NCBI RefSeq assembly: GCF_002872335.1
Contig: NZ_NJAG01000013.1
Location: forward strand, 193,232 to 257,231
DNA: 64,000 nucleotides
DNA from: Siphonobacter sp. BAB-5405
GTDB taxonomy: Bacteria; Bacteroidota; Bacteroidia; Cytophagales; Spirosomataceae
Direction: 5' to 3'
How positions within the stretch are numbered: the stretch's first letter is position 1; every line of letters starts with the position of its first letter. The notes beneath the pieces were generated by a model. The model was not told the DNA's origin. It ran no database searches and saw only the letters and a list, made by a program, of their open reading frames with translations. Positions 25,309 to 34,395 of this stretch are shown here, piece by piece. Both the position numbers and the translations under genes were made by a program.

Positions 25309-26604
25309 TCACTTGCTGTATTTCTCCGAGAATGTCCGGTACAGGCGTTTCTGCTTATCATCCAGATTGATGGATTTACCCTGTACATAGGCCTGCTCCA
25401 CTTTCGCCGTCCGCATATCCAGAATGTCTCCTGTAGAAACGATCAGGGTGGCGTGTTTGCCTTTTTCCAGGGAACCCACCACTTTATCGATCCCGAGAAT
25501 TTTGGCGTTATTGAGCGTAACCAGCTTCAAAGCCTCTTCGGGTGTCATGCCGTGACCACCTACCGTACCCGCCAGAAAGGGCAGATTTCGCGTACGCCAG
25601 TTGAGTCCGACGTAACCTAAACCTACCGTCAAACCTTTCTGACTGAGCAGATACGGCAGTTTGTAGGGTAGATCCGTGTCGTCGTCCGTACGGTTGGGCA
25701 GTCGGTGCGTAGTATTGACGATAATCGGTACATTGTTTTCTTTCAGGAAATCAGCCGCCATGAGTGATTCTTCTCCACCAATGATGACAACTTTTTTCAC
25801 CCCTTTGGCTTGGGCAAAGCGTACGGCTTCAATGATTTCCTTGCCATAATCGGCGGCGATGTACAGGTTTTTCGTTCCGTCGAACAAACCCCGCATGGCT
25901 TCCAGCTTCATATTTACGGGATCATTGGCCGGAACCTGAGCATAGGCAATGGCATCGCCGAAAAACTTCTCCAGCTCCCGGAATTGCTCTTCTCGGCGGT
26001 CATTTTTGCCCACGCTAAAAGAGCCCGTTTCGAAGTTGTACCCCCGGCGGAAATAACCCGGCCAGTTGAGATGCACACCGTCATCTTTCTTCAGTACGGC
26101 ATCTTCCCAGTTCCAGCCGTCGAGCTGCATGACCGAAGACATGCCGGAGATTACGCCACCCACCGGCGTGGCCTGCGTGAGTAGTATACCATTGCCGCGA
26201 ACGGTCGGAATTACTTCGGAATCGGTATTGTAGGCAATCAAAGCCCGAACGTTGGGCGTGTAATCGCCTACCTCTTCCTGATCGTTAGTCGCCCGTACAG
26301 AAGCAATTTCCACCAGACCTAATTGATTGGAAGGCGAAATCAGGCCCGGGTACACGTGTTTTCCCGTTACCGAAATGCTTTGCGTACCCGCGGGCAAGCT
26401 CGGCGTACCGCTGCCGACGTACGTAATTTTTCCCTTTTCAAAAATGACGGTTCCGTTCTGGATAACCTCGCCCGTCCCCACGTGAATGGTACCGCCCGTC
26501 AGAGCGATGGGATTCGTCTGGGGTTTGGCCGCCGCCTCATTCTGAGCCTGAGCCGTTTTCAATAAAGCACTGAACGCCAGTACTGTGAATAGTATTTTTT
26601 TCAT
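25309..26604 (-). CDS. secreted amidohydrolase-family protein
   Basis: Exported protein of 431 residues; signal peptide 1-20 (ending KTAQAQ). Shows the composite-domain N-terminus of amidohydrolases (ALTGGTIHVGTGEVIQNGTVIFEKGKITYVG, GKHVYPGLI) and the C-terminal signature (TPEEALKLVTLNNAKILGIDKVVGSLEKGKHATLIV). The usual HxH metal motif after the first strand is replaced by ISPSNQLG, and few catalytic His remain, so activity is doubtful. It follows a larger two-domain homologue by 188 nt on the same strand; they may form a complex. Confidence 0.85.
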   Translation of the reverse strand: MKKILFTVLAFSALLKTAQAQNEAAAKPQTNPIALTGGTIHVGTGEVIQNGTVIFEKGKITYVGSGTPSLPAGTQSISVTGKHVYPGLISPSNQLGLVEIASVRATNDQEEVGDYTPNVRALIAYNTDSEVIPTVRGNGILLTQATPVGGVISGMSSVMQLDGWNWEDAVLKKDDGVHLNWPGYFRRGYNFETGSFSVGKNDRREEQFRELEKFFGDAIAYAQVPANDPVNMKLEAMRGLFDGTKNLYIAADYGKEIIEAVRFAQAKGVKKVVIIGGEESLMAADFLKENNVPIIVNTTHRLPNRTDDDTDLPYKLPYLLSQKGLTVGLGYVGLNWRTRNLPFLAGTVGGHGMTPEEALKLVTLNNAKILGIDKVVGSLEKGKHATLIVSTGDILDMRTAKVEQAYVQGKSINLDDKQKRLYRTFSEKYSK

Positions 26605-26626
26605 ATAAAGATCGTTGGAAAGTGAC

Positions 26627-26787
26627 GTTTGAAGGGGTTTTAGGTTTGAACGGGTTTGAATAAGTTTCAAGTTTGAATAGGTGTCAGGTTCGAACAACAT
26701 ATGTCCTTCGCACCTTTTCGTAGCCCCGCTCCCATTTCAAACTTTCTTAAACCCTTTTCAAACTTCAAACCGCATCCCACCTCAAAC
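26627..26787. repeat. inward heptad arrays between amidohydrolase genes
   Basis: Left array (about 26627-26693) and right array on the minus strand (26787 back to about 26734) are built mainly of GTTTGAA units spaced 7 or 10 nt apart and point at each other. The right array begins 5 nt after the TAA stop of the upstream amidohydrolase gene. Confidence 0.75.
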
Positions 26788-26792
26788 TAGTT

Positions 26793-29700
26793 TTAAAAAC
26801 CGCAGGAACCATCGCAGTTAAACTGACCGAAGAAACGCATGTGGCCTTCTTCTTCCGACAAACCACCGAGCGTATTGCAGTGGAAGTGACGCGGACGCTG
26901 TGCCGTGGGGCGTTGCGTAGCGGCACCGCTGGCCTTGGCCGTCAGCAACTTCTGAATCAGACGGTTACGTTCCGTATCGATTTCTTTCCGCAGCGTTTTA
27001 TCCTTTTCGATGTCAAAATAAATTGCTCCTTCAATGATGGTCTTTTCGGGTTTGGCGTATACCGACAGCGGGTTGTTATTCCAGAGTACTACATCGGCAT
27101 CTTTACCGGCTTTGATACTACCCAGACGATTCTCGAGGTGCATCATTTTGGCGGGATTCAGGGTTACCATTTTCCAGGCCTCTTCTTCGGAAACACCGCC
27201 ATACAGTACCGTTTTAGCCGCTTCCTGATTCAGGCGACGAGCCATTTCGGCATCATCCGAGTTAATGGCCGTATTCACGCCCACTTTCGAAAGCATCGCG
27301 GCGTTGTACGGAATGGCGTCTTTCACTTCCATCTTGTACGCCCACCAGTCGGAGAACGTCGAACCGTTTGCTCCGTGGCTTTTCATCTTGTCGGCTACTT
27401 TGTATCCTTCCAGAATATGCGTAAACGTGTTGATGGTAAAACCCAGCGAATCGGCCACTTTCATCAGCATATTGATCTCCGACTGTACGTATGAGTGGCA
27501 GGTAATGAACCGTTTTTTATTCAGGATTTCTACCAGGGCATCGAGTTCCAGATCGCGACGGGGAGCCGTCGTACCTGCTTTTTTCGAAGAACCATTGTAT
27601 TCTTTCCACTCCTTCTCGTAAGCTTTCGCCCGAATGAAGGCATCCATCATCACCTGCTCCACGCCCATACGAGTTTGCGGGAAGCGTACGCGGGCGGCAT
27701 CGCCCCAGTTGGCCTGCTTCACGTTCTCACCCAGAGCAAACTTGATGAACTGAGCTTCGGGAATCAGCAGGTTTTCGGGCGTTTCCCCCCATTTCAGCTT
27801 GATGACCGCCGATTGCCCACCAATACAGTTAGCCGATCCGTGTAGCAGTTGCGAAGACGTTACGCCGCCTGCCAGTTGACGATAAATGTTCACATCCTCG
27901 GAGTTTACGACATCACCCATCCGTACTTCCGAAGTAACGGACTGCGTACCTTCGTTCACCGAGTACAGACCAATGTGCGAGTGCTCATCGAAGATTCCGG
28001 TAGTGAGGTGCTTGCCCGTACCGTCAATCACTTTCGCACCCGAAGGCGTAGAAAGGCTCTTGCCTACGCGGGCAATCTTGCCGTTTTGCAATAGAACGTC
28101 CGTATTTGGTACGATTCCATCTTTTTCATTCGTCCAGACCGTAGCGTTTTTAATCAGAATCGTTTCGGCTTTGGGCTTTTGTTCGGCACCATACGCCGTA
28201 AAGGGGAAAATCAGCTTACCCATCGGAGCCATAGCTTTACGAGCTGAATCCGGACGGGGCCGACCCACGGGCGGAGCCGAACGGTACGTCGCTACGAAGG
28301 TCAACGGATTACCCGCCGCATCGAAGCCATCGCCTTTGATATTCTTGCCATCATAGTACGCCGCAATCCGGTTTTCACCCGTTTCCTGTTTGTTGAACTT
28401 AAACGAAAGGGTCAGCAGATCGCCCTGCCGAGTCACTTTCGGCGTCACCTTTGCCGTATCCACCAGAATCTGATACGTTGGTTTATCGGTCGTACCTGTA
28501 ATGTTCAATTTCAGGTTCTGACGTGACCCTACCGCGAGATCATACGAACCCCGGAAATCGCTGGCGTTCATGTCCGTTACGATGTAGCGATTTCCTTTCA
28601 CCCAGTTTTCGTACAGCGTATTTGATTCGCTGAACAGGCTACCCGAAGAGATCAGAAAATTCGCCAGCATACCCGGCTTTAGACTACCCACCAGATCTTC
28701 CACTTTCATCAACTGAGCAGGTACGGAAGTTAGAGCCGCCAGAGCCGCTTTCTCATCCAAACCTGCTTCGATGGCTTTACGAATGTTGGCCAGGAAATCG
28801 GCTTTGTTGCGTAATCCCGACGAAGTGAAGCTGAACGTAATGCCTTCCTTCGCCAGTAGACCCGCGTTGGCGGGAGCCATTTCCCAGTGTTTCATCGCGG
28901 CTAAATCGACCACGCTGGCATCGAAGGGATCTTCTACATCCAAAGCCGTCGGATACGTTACGGGCAGAATCAGCGATAATCCAGTCGCCTTGATTTCGGG
29001 CAGTCGCTGGTACTCATCGCCGCTGCCTTTGATGATGTAGTTCACGCCGAATTCTTTCCCGATTTTTGCCGTACGCAGTACGCCCAGCTTGTCAGTTACT
29101 TCAAAAACTTGCGGTAAGGACTGGTTCTGATTGAAGGCTTCCAGCGAAAGGTTCGTTTCCGTCTTGCCTTTCAGCCCTTTGTACCACTGAGCGTCGTAAT
29201 ACGTCTGACGAATCAGGGCTACCGAACCCATGAGTGAGTTGGGATAATCCTGCGTTGACGTTCCTTTGGAGTAGGAATAATGGGCCGAAACGTTGCCTTT
29301 CAGCAAAGCTTCCTGATCGCGACCGTCGAGCAGGGCCACCAGTGCGGACGTACCCCGAACGATTCCGTCCTGCGAGTGCGTGATGGCGGAGCCAAAACCG
29401 ATTTTGCGTAATTCAGCGGCTTCTTTGGCATCCGTAGTGAACACTTCGGCGGCCTTCAGTTCCGGCAGTACCGCCTGATTCCAGCCAAAGGCTCCTTTCT
29501 TTTTGGATTCCATCTGCGGTGTTCCGCGGCCCATGCGGCCCGCTTCACGCTTGACTTCGGGCATCCCGTAGGCGGCGTAGCCTTCCACGAACGAAGGATA
29601 AATTCGCTTGCCTTTGAGATCAATGACCTGCGTACCCGCCGGAATTTTTACGTCTTTCCCTACGGCTTCGATCAACGCCCCTTTGATGAGCAGCGTAGCT

Positions 29701-29864
29701 CCTTCCAGCGTAGTCTGGGCATTGGTCACAATGGTTGCATTCGTAAACGCGACCCGATTGGGGCGGTCGTCCTGTACGCCATTCGTGGGGAACGTTGGCG
29801 TTTGAGCCATGCTTCGGACGCCGCAAAGGACGAGGCATAGCCAGAAAAGTACTCGTTTCTTCAT
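26793..29864 (-). CDS. secreted two-domain amidohydrolase
   Basis: Large exported protein (1023 residues from the ATG at 29864; signal peptide ending RSMAQ). It holds two amidohydrolase modules. The first (about 30-440) has the composite strands but no HxH motif and looks inactive. The second (about 570-985) has the metal motif DEHSHIG, later CHSYVQ, THILEG and NSDDAEMARR, fitting an active imidazolonepropionase/dipeptidase-like site. A C-terminal tail with four Cys/His groups (HFHCN, NCDGSCG) is unusual. Likely periplasmic; substrate unknown. First gene of a pair with the smaller homologue. Confidence 0.88.
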   Translation of the reverse strand: MKKRVLFWLCLVLCGVRSMAQTPTFPTNGVQDDRPNRVAFTNATIVTNAQTTLEGATLLIKGALIEAVGKDVKIPAGTQVIDLKGKRIYPSFVEGYAAYGMPEVKREAGRMGRGTPQMESKKKGAFGWNQAVLPELKAAEVFTTDAKEAAELRKIGFGSAITHSQDGIVRGTSALVALLDGRDQEALLKGNVSAHYSYSKGTSTQDYPNSLMGSVALIRQTYYDAQWYKGLKGKTETNLSLEAFNQNQSLPQVFEVTDKLGVLRTAKIGKEFGVNYIIKGSGDEYQRLPEIKATGLSLILPVTYPTALDVEDPFDASVVDLAAMKHWEMAPANAGLLAKEGITFSFTSSGLRNKADFLANIRKAIEAGLDEKAALAALTSVPAQLMKVEDLVGSLKPGMLANFLISSGSLFSESNTLYENWVKGNRYIVTDMNASDFRGSYDLAVGSRQNLKLNITGTTDKPTYQILVDTAKVTPKVTRQGDLLTLSFKFNKQETGENRIAAYYDGKNIKGDGFDAAGNPLTFVATYRSAPPVGRPRPDSARKAMAPMGKLIFPFTAYGAEQKPKAETILIKNATVWTNEKDGIVPNTDVLLQNGKIARVGKSLSTPSGAKVIDGTGKHLTTGIFDEHSHIGLYSVNEGTQSVTSEVRMGDVVNSEDVNIYRQLAGGVTSSQLLHGSANCIGGQSAVIKLKWGETPENLLIPEAQFIKFALGENVKQANWGDAARVRFPQTRMGVEQVMMDAFIRAKAYEKEWKEYNGSSKKAGTTAPRRDLELDALVEILNKKRFITCHSYVQSEINMLMKVADSLGFTINTFTHILEGYKVADKMKSHGANGSTFSDWWAYKMEVKDAIPYNAAMLSKVGVNTAINSDDAEMARRLNQEAAKTVLYGGVSEEEAWKMVTLNPAKMMHLENRLGSIKAGKDADVVLWNNNPLSVYAKPEKTIIEGAIYFDIEKDKTLRKEIDTERNRLIQKLLTAKASGAATQRPTAQRPRHFHCNTLGGLSEEEGHMRFFGQFNCDGSCGF

Positions 29865-29905
29865 GGGAAGATGAAGGATGTTGATGTGGAAAATGATACA
29901 AAAAT

Positions 29906-29934
29906 CAAAGATAACCTTCTTGATAAAAGACAAA
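29906..29934 (-). promoter_or_regulatory. promoter of the amidohydrolase genes
   Basis: Minus strand: TTTG at 29934-29931, 17 nt, then a perfect TATCTTTG at 29913-29906, giving a leader of about 35 nt to the ATG at 29864. Matches the Bacteroidota primary-sigma consensus. Confidence 0.55.
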
Positions 29935-30128
29935 AGAAAGATTATCTAAACCGACGACGAGTAAAAGAAAAGTTGCGACGTCAGGCAGAAGTCCTAATTT
30001 TCGTGCTATTTTATATAGAAAAACCAAATTTGAATCGGGAATAAGCAAATCATCTTTGCATTCTTCTCCACAGTAAACTCTCAACACACGTTGTTACGAC
30101 TTACTGACTTTTAAGCTGGTTACGTTTG

Positions 30129-30220
30129 GAAACTTGCACCAGCGGCGTCTTTCAATTGAGTACTCCTAACCCCCAAAGGGGTTCAATGCACATAGCCCCG
30201 TATGAAATGCGGGGTATCAT
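30129..30220. repeat. mosaic hairpin repeat, copy B
   Basis: Core at 30168-30217 shares the CCCC(N)GGGGTTC hairpin and the AGCCCCGTATG / ATGCGGGGTA hairpin with copies at 18.2 and 34.3 kb. The upstream module GTTTGGAAAC-TTGCACCAG (30125-30143) occurs inverted, with one change, in copy C. Confidence 0.75.
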
Positions 30221-30296
30221 GTCTTCCAACAAACGCAACGAACCGACGGCCTCTCTTCCATCGGTTCGCTTAACCACTTCCATACATTCTCTATTC

Positions 30297-31079
30297 TCAA
30301 ACCATACTTGTCCGGATATATTCCTGACAAGTCATAAAAGAGGCTCCCTGCTTTTGTAGCGTCTGAATCAACTTTTCAAGGCGGGCCAGCAAAGCCTTGC
30401 CATCCACTCGCTTTACGTACCCAGGCAATTGATATGCCTGAATATTCGTGAATTCCCAGGGATGAAAATACAACATCAGGACTTTGCGTTTTTGCAAAGT
30501 CCGTACAGCCCAGTACCGAAACAGAGCCGGAGGCAGGTTTTTGAACGATAGCCAAAATAAGGGCAATCGCAACAGGGGCGTCGTGGAACTGGGCAATTCG
30601 ATCAGCTCATCCCGCACGTGTGGTTGCGGATTTTCGTGCAGCAGATTGTACCGTCCGGGTAAGTACGTCGGATTGACGGAAGCATCGTACTGAAACCCAT
30701 ACGCCCGCAATTTCCCCCGATCAAAGGGCTGTAGACGGGGCATACGAAAACCCGTAACCGGCTGCCCCGTCAGTTCTTCCAGAATTTCCCTGGATTGCCG
30801 GACATCGTCCATCTCAAAGATGTGCCGGGGTGAATGATACAAAGCGTGTGAAGCGATTTCATGATCGCGGGCCACCGCCTGTAGTAAGTCCGGATTGACC
30901 CGGGCGTAGTGACCGGTCGTGAAAAAAGTAGCCTTGATGTTGTACGCCGCCAGCAAGGCCAGTAAGGCTTCGGTTCCTCGTCGGGTCACCTCCATCTGCT
31001 CCGAATCGGGTACGGTCTGCCCGTACTCTTCGGGAATATCAAATTCTTCGAGATCAAAAGTCAGCGTAACCGCCTGCAT
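30297..31079 (-). CDS. polysaccharide deacetylase family protein
   Basis: NodB-fold carbohydrate esterase of 260 residues with no signal peptide. Catalytic motif TFDLEEFD carries the base and metal Asp; the metal His pair is in EIASHALYHSPRH (HxxxH). The C-terminal half (LYFHPWEFTN, closing MTCQEYI) resembles the DUF3473-linked deacetylases of exopolysaccharide loci. Third gene of an overlapping operon: it starts 26 nt inside the glycosyltransferase gene. Likely removes N-acetyl groups from a glycan or glycan precursor made by the upstream enzymes. Confidence 0.87.
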   Translation of the reverse strand: MQAVTLTFDLEEFDIPEEYGQTVPDSEQMEVTRRGTEALLALLAAYNIKATFFTTGHYARVNPDLLQAVARDHEIASHALYHSPRHIFEMDDVRQSREILEELTGQPVTGFRMPRLQPFDRGKLRAYGFQYDASVNPTYLPGRYNLLHENPQPHVRDELIELPSSTTPLLRLPLFWLSFKNLPPALFRYWAVRTLQKRKVLMLYFHPWEFTNIQAYQLPGYVKRVDGKALLARLEKLIQTLQKQGASFMTCQEYIRTSMV

Positions 31080-31860
31080 ACGTTTCGGATGAATGGTTGG
31101 TACGAATGGTTGGCTGCGGAACTGCCTCTACCCGGCGATGGGCGTAGATCCAAATCAGATTTACTAACTCCCGCCAGATCGTTTTATTAGAAAAATCCGT
31201 GAATACCAGGTTAGGTTCAGGTTGGACCGGGATAGATTGTATTTCTACCTTTTTCTGCATCAGCTTACACATATACTCGATTTCAAACACAAATGAATTG
31301 GTTTTCGTCAGTAGTAAGTCCTGTAGCACTTCACGTTTCAACGCTTTAATACCCGCTTGTGTATCCTTGGTTTTTCGGGACAATAATACACGGTTTAGCA
31401 TTTTGAGGCCGTACGAAATAACCTTTCGCTTCAGCGGTAATTGTTTGAAGTAACTTTTCGTACGGGCTCCGTACACGAACTGACAGCCTGGATTATCGTG
31501 CAAGAGCGAAACCATTTGTACGATGGGTTCAATGCCAAAGGGAAAATCAAGGTCGGTGTACACAATGAATTCACCGTGCGAATACGCTGCCCCCTTCCGA
31601 ATGCAGGAACCTTTGCCTTCATTCACCGGGTGATTTAGAAAGATAATTCCTTCTTCCTGGGTAATGCGATTGACTTCTTCCGTCTGCAAACGGGTGGAAC
31701 CGTCATTGGAAAGGATAAACTCAAGTTCGTACGCTGGTAAAACTGCCCGCAGTTCCTGCATACGTTTCAGAATCAGATCACTCCAGCCACGGGCCGGATT
31801 ATAGCACGGGAGAACGATACTGACTTTCTGAGATTCGGTGCTTACGTTGTTGAAGCCCAC
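31054..31860 (-). CDS. family 2 glycosyltransferase
   Basis: GT-A enzyme of 268 residues, similar to dolichyl/undecaprenyl-phosphate sugar transferases. Start of fold VSIVLPCYNPARG, nucleotide-binding SNDGSTR, and the metal-binding DxD-type YTDLDFPFG. No C-terminal membrane helices are seen. It overlaps the GT87 gene by 62 nt and the deacetylase gene by 26 nt, so the three are translated as a unit. Probable role: loading a sugar on a lipid carrier for the GT87 enzyme. Confidence 0.9.
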   Translation of the reverse strand: MGFNNVSTESQKVSIVLPCYNPARGWSDLILKRMQELRAVLPAYELEFILSNDGSTRLQTEEVNRITQEEGIIFLNHPVNEGKGSCIRKGAAYSHGEFIVYTDLDFPFGIEPIVQMVSLLHDNPGCQFVYGARTKSYFKQLPLKRKVISYGLKMLNRVLLSRKTKDTQAGIKALKREVLQDLLLTKTNSFVFEIEYMCKLMQKKVEIQSIPVQPEPNLVFTDFSNKTIWRELVNLIWIYAHRRVEAVPQPTIRTNHSSETYAGGYADF

Positions 31861-32992
31861 GACTAATTAATTCAAATTGTAAAACAAACCAGACCAGCGT
31901 GCAGGGGATCACCTTAATGAGATAAGGGTAGAAGAATGTTCTTCGCCACAGGGGCGGATAAACATCGGAAGCCGAGAGAACGGTTAGAAAAAATACCAGT
32001 AGCGTGCAGAGAGCCGCCCAACGGGGATACCGTTCTTTTTCAAGTAAAATGTACAGAGCTGCACCTTGAACGGCAATGATATACGTCTGAGCTTCGGCCG
32101 CGTGATTAAACAGGATTACCCAGAGCAGTACATAAGCCAGTAAACTTAAACGGGTCGTCAGATTTAAGGGTTGAACCCGTGATTTCAACCAGTAGATACT
32201 CCAGGTTGCCGCCAGTAGCAACACGCCCAGGATCTGCACGGTGCTAACGGCCTGAAACGCGGGCCAGATTAGCTTCAGCAAACCCATGACTGAAAAGCCA
32301 TAGTTTACTTTATAGTCCGCCTGCAAACAGGCAATCCACTGCTGATACACTTCCAGAAACCGATCCCACCCCAGTACTGGCAACGGTAACAGGTTTAATA
32401 ATAAAAACCAGCCTACCGAACTAGCGATGTACCGACCGGGCCGGGGATAGAAGACAAACAGAGCCGCAAAAATGAGCCCGTAGCCCTTGATACAGAAGGC
32501 CAACAGCGGAAACAAAGCCGCTCTACCCGTTTTCCCGTTTTCCAGGTTTGAAAAGGTCAGCAGCCCCAATGCCGTAATGAGCGGATTGGTTTGCTGATAA
32601 TGCAGAGCGAAACTCAGTTCAATGAAAACAAACCACCAGCAAAATAGCTTTTGTGAATGCGTGATGGGTAGCGAACGAATCGCGTAAAAGAGCACGTAGG
32701 AACTGATTACGGTCCAGATTATTAAACCAACCCAGATGGGCAGATAGGAAAACGGACTGAAAAACAGCGTAAAACTGGGATGGTACAGAAAAATATCGAA
32801 GTACTCGGAAGGATACTCGACGTAGGGATTCGTACCAGCCAGTACGTGCAGGAAAGACTGCCTGAAAATCAGGTAATTGTTGTAGGACTTGGGGCCTTCA
32901 AAAATATGCTGCACACCAATAATTCCGCCAAGCAGCAAAAAACTCAGAAGCACCGTTCCTTCTTTTGAAAAGAATGCTTTGATAGATTTCAT
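31799..32992 (-). CDS. GT87-like polytopic glycosyltransferase
   Basis: Inner-membrane protein of 397 residues with about 10-11 hydrophobic helices. The first periplasmic loop has acidic and aromatic residues (FEGPKSYNNYLIFRQSF, GTNPYVEYPSEY) as in GT87/GT-C mannosyltransferases that use polyprenyl-phosphate sugars. First gene of a tight three-gene operon. Start at 32992; a frame to 33019 adds nine residues. The donor sugar and acceptor are unknown. Confidence 0.78.
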   Translation of the reverse strand: MKSIKAFFSKEGTVLLSFLLLGGIIGVQHIFEGPKSYNNYLIFRQSFLHVLAGTNPYVEYPSEYFDIFLYHPSFTLFFSPFSYLPIWVGLIIWTVISSYVLFYAIRSLPITHSQKLFCWWFVFIELSFALHYQQTNPLITALGLLTFSNLENGKTGRAALFPLLAFCIKGYGLIFAALFVFYPRPGRYIASSVGWFLLLNLLPLPVLGWDRFLEVYQQWIACLQADYKVNYGFSVMGLLKLIWPAFQAVSTVQILGVLLLAATWSIYWLKSRVQPLNLTTRLSLLAYVLLWVILFNHAAEAQTYIIAVQGAALYILLEKERYPRWAALCTLLVFFLTVLSASDVYPPLWRRTFFYPYLIKVIPCTLVWFVLQFELISRGLQQRKHRISESQYRSPVL

Positions 32993-33016
32993 AAATGGGG
33001 TGAGTAACGAATTGAG

Positions 33017-33024
33017 CAAATGTA
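33017..33024 (-). promoter_or_regulatory. -7 element of the glycan operon
   Basis: Perfect TACATTTG on the minus strand, 25 nt before the GT87 start. No matching -33 TTTG, so moderate support. Confidence 0.35.
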
Positions 33025-33227
33025 TTTTCAGGTCTGATAAATCGCTATTTTTTTTCCTTTAATAAGAATTAAATTATTTTAATGTACTTTTTAATCTAAT
33101 TCATTTCTAACTTTTAATTCTTCCGTTAAGAACGTCGCTTAATAAGGGCATTCCAACCAAAAAATTCCTATATACGTCTCACTAACCCAGTGCACTATTA
33201 GCTCAATCAACCTGAAGCACCTTGCGT

Positions 33228-34151
33228 ATGAAAAACATTTTTATTGTACTTTTCTTAGGAGTATTCTTTCTTACAACTAGTTGTTCGCGGTTTCATCCAT
33301 CCGTGCGATCTAGTTATTGTACGCCAGCCTTTAACCTAAAAAATACGCATGTTCCAAGCTCCAATGCGGACTCTCTTTTGCGTCGTGCGACGGACTTAAT
33401 ACCCTATTTCTCTGACCACGATATTTTGATGGCCAATGCTACGGGAACCTTGTCTTTTCTACACAAACTAGTTCACAATCAGTCTGATACTTCTCTAGAG
33501 GGAAAAGTTGAACGCCTGCACATCAAGAATGAATTACAGAATCGGCTGTTGCTTGTCACCACCGAACTGAATTCTTTCTCGGCTGAGCTGGATTGTGAAG
33601 GTGAACGGGCCGATCAGCTGGCTTCGTACCTGGATGAACGAGCCAACAACCGCAACGACGTGCTTACCGTAGCTTCTATCGCCGTGGGAGCCGTTACGAC
33701 CATCGCTACCGTTAGTATTTCATCCGATGCTACGCAGAACGTTGTAGGTCTGGTAGGCGGTTTGTTGAGTGGGGGTCTGGGGGGCAGTAGCTTGATTAAG
33801 GGTCGGAAAGTACCCTTCAATCATCCGAGAAATGTATTGAAAGACATTTGGGAGGTACCCCAGCAATCCAGCATCTATACGCCTTTCATCTGGTACATGC
33901 TGAACGAAAAGAGCTTTAGTAACGAGCACAAACAAGGCATCATTCGTTCCATTCGCGATCGCTGGCTGACCTTACAGTTTGATGGTGAAACGGAAGGCCG
34001 GAAGCAAAACCTGCTTTTCGGTAAAGGCGGCAAGTACAAGGCCGATGATCTGCACGACCGGGCCGATTTGCTCAATCAGTTGCAATCCAGCATTCGTTCA
34101 CTAAATCAGGATTTGCAGAGTTTTGTGTTATCGGTAAACCGGTTGCCGTAA
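33228..34151 (+). CDS. lipoprotein of unknown function
   Basis: I do not recognise the family. 307 residues; lipoprotein signal with lipobox FLTTSC. Residues about 40-135 are helical and charged. A central stretch (about 145-195) is hydrophobic and glycine-rich (VASIAVGAVTTIATVSI, VGLVGGLLSGGLGGSSLIKG), like a glycine-zipper hairpin that could enter a membrane. The last 100 residues are basic and helical, ending in a heptad-like coiled stretch (LNQLQSSIRSLNQDLQSFVL). Stands alone, convergent with the TonB receptor gene. Could be an envelope stress or toxin-like membrane-inserting protein; that is speculation. Confidence 0.7.
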   Translation: MKNIFIVLFLGVFFLTTSCSRFHPSVRSSYCTPAFNLKNTHVPSSNADSLLRRATDLIPYFSDHDILMANATGTLSFLHKLVHNQSDTSLEGKVERLHIKNELQNRLLLVTTELNSFSAELDCEGERADQLASYLDERANNRNDVLTVASIAVGAVTTIATVSISSDATQNVVGLVGGLLSGGLGGSSLIKGRKVPFNHPRNVLKDIWEVPQQSSIYTPFIWYMLNEKSFSNEHKQGIIRSIRDRWLTLQFDGETEGRKQNLLFGKGGKYKADDLHDRADLLNQLQSSIRSLNQDLQSFVLSVNRLP

Positions 34152-34200
34152 GCTGTCCTGCGTGGTAATTAGTCGTAAATGCTATTCGCTTAAAGAGGCG

Positions 34201-34313
34201 AATACTGGTGCAGGTTTCCAAACTTGTACCAAGGGGTAAGAAACCTCTATCCATTGACCCTCGCCAACCCCGCAGGGGTCCAACAGGAATAGCCCCGTAT
34301 GCAATACGGGGTA
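34201..34313. repeat. mosaic hairpin repeat, copy C
   Basis: Contains a hairpin around 34206-34231 (TGGTGCAG-GTTTCCAAAC-TTGTACCA), then the CCCC-GCA-GGGG and AGCCCCGTATG / ATACGGGG hairpins shared with copies A and B. Between convergent genes. Confidence 0.75.
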
Positions 34314-34336
34314 ACAGCAAGCAGATATAAAATAAA

Positions 34337-34385
34337 AATCCTGCTTCATAAACCCAGAAAGAGCCGGAGCTTACAAAGCAGGATT
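34337..34385 (-). terminator. terminator of the TonB receptor gene
   Basis: 10-bp stem (34337-34346 with 34376-34385) with a long GC-rich loop, followed on the minus strand by a T-rich tract, 11 nt past the stop codon. Confidence 0.65.
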
Positions 34386-34395
34386 CGATACTTCG

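Larger units (their letters stand above)
29865..30296. other. intergenic region with promoter and repeat
   Basis: 432 nt between two minus-strand genes. It holds the amidohydrolase promoter and mosaic repeat copy B (both listed), and nothing else I can support. Confidence 0.5.

Noticed and set aside
26841..27494. 217-codon frame opposite the amidohydrolase
   Set aside because: Antisense to the catalytic module; no independent support.
30176..30220. Small proteins read from the mosaic repeats (RRGS..APY.MRG-type peptides)
   Set aside because: The peptide similarity is explained by the shared DNA repeat; frames have no consistent start or length.
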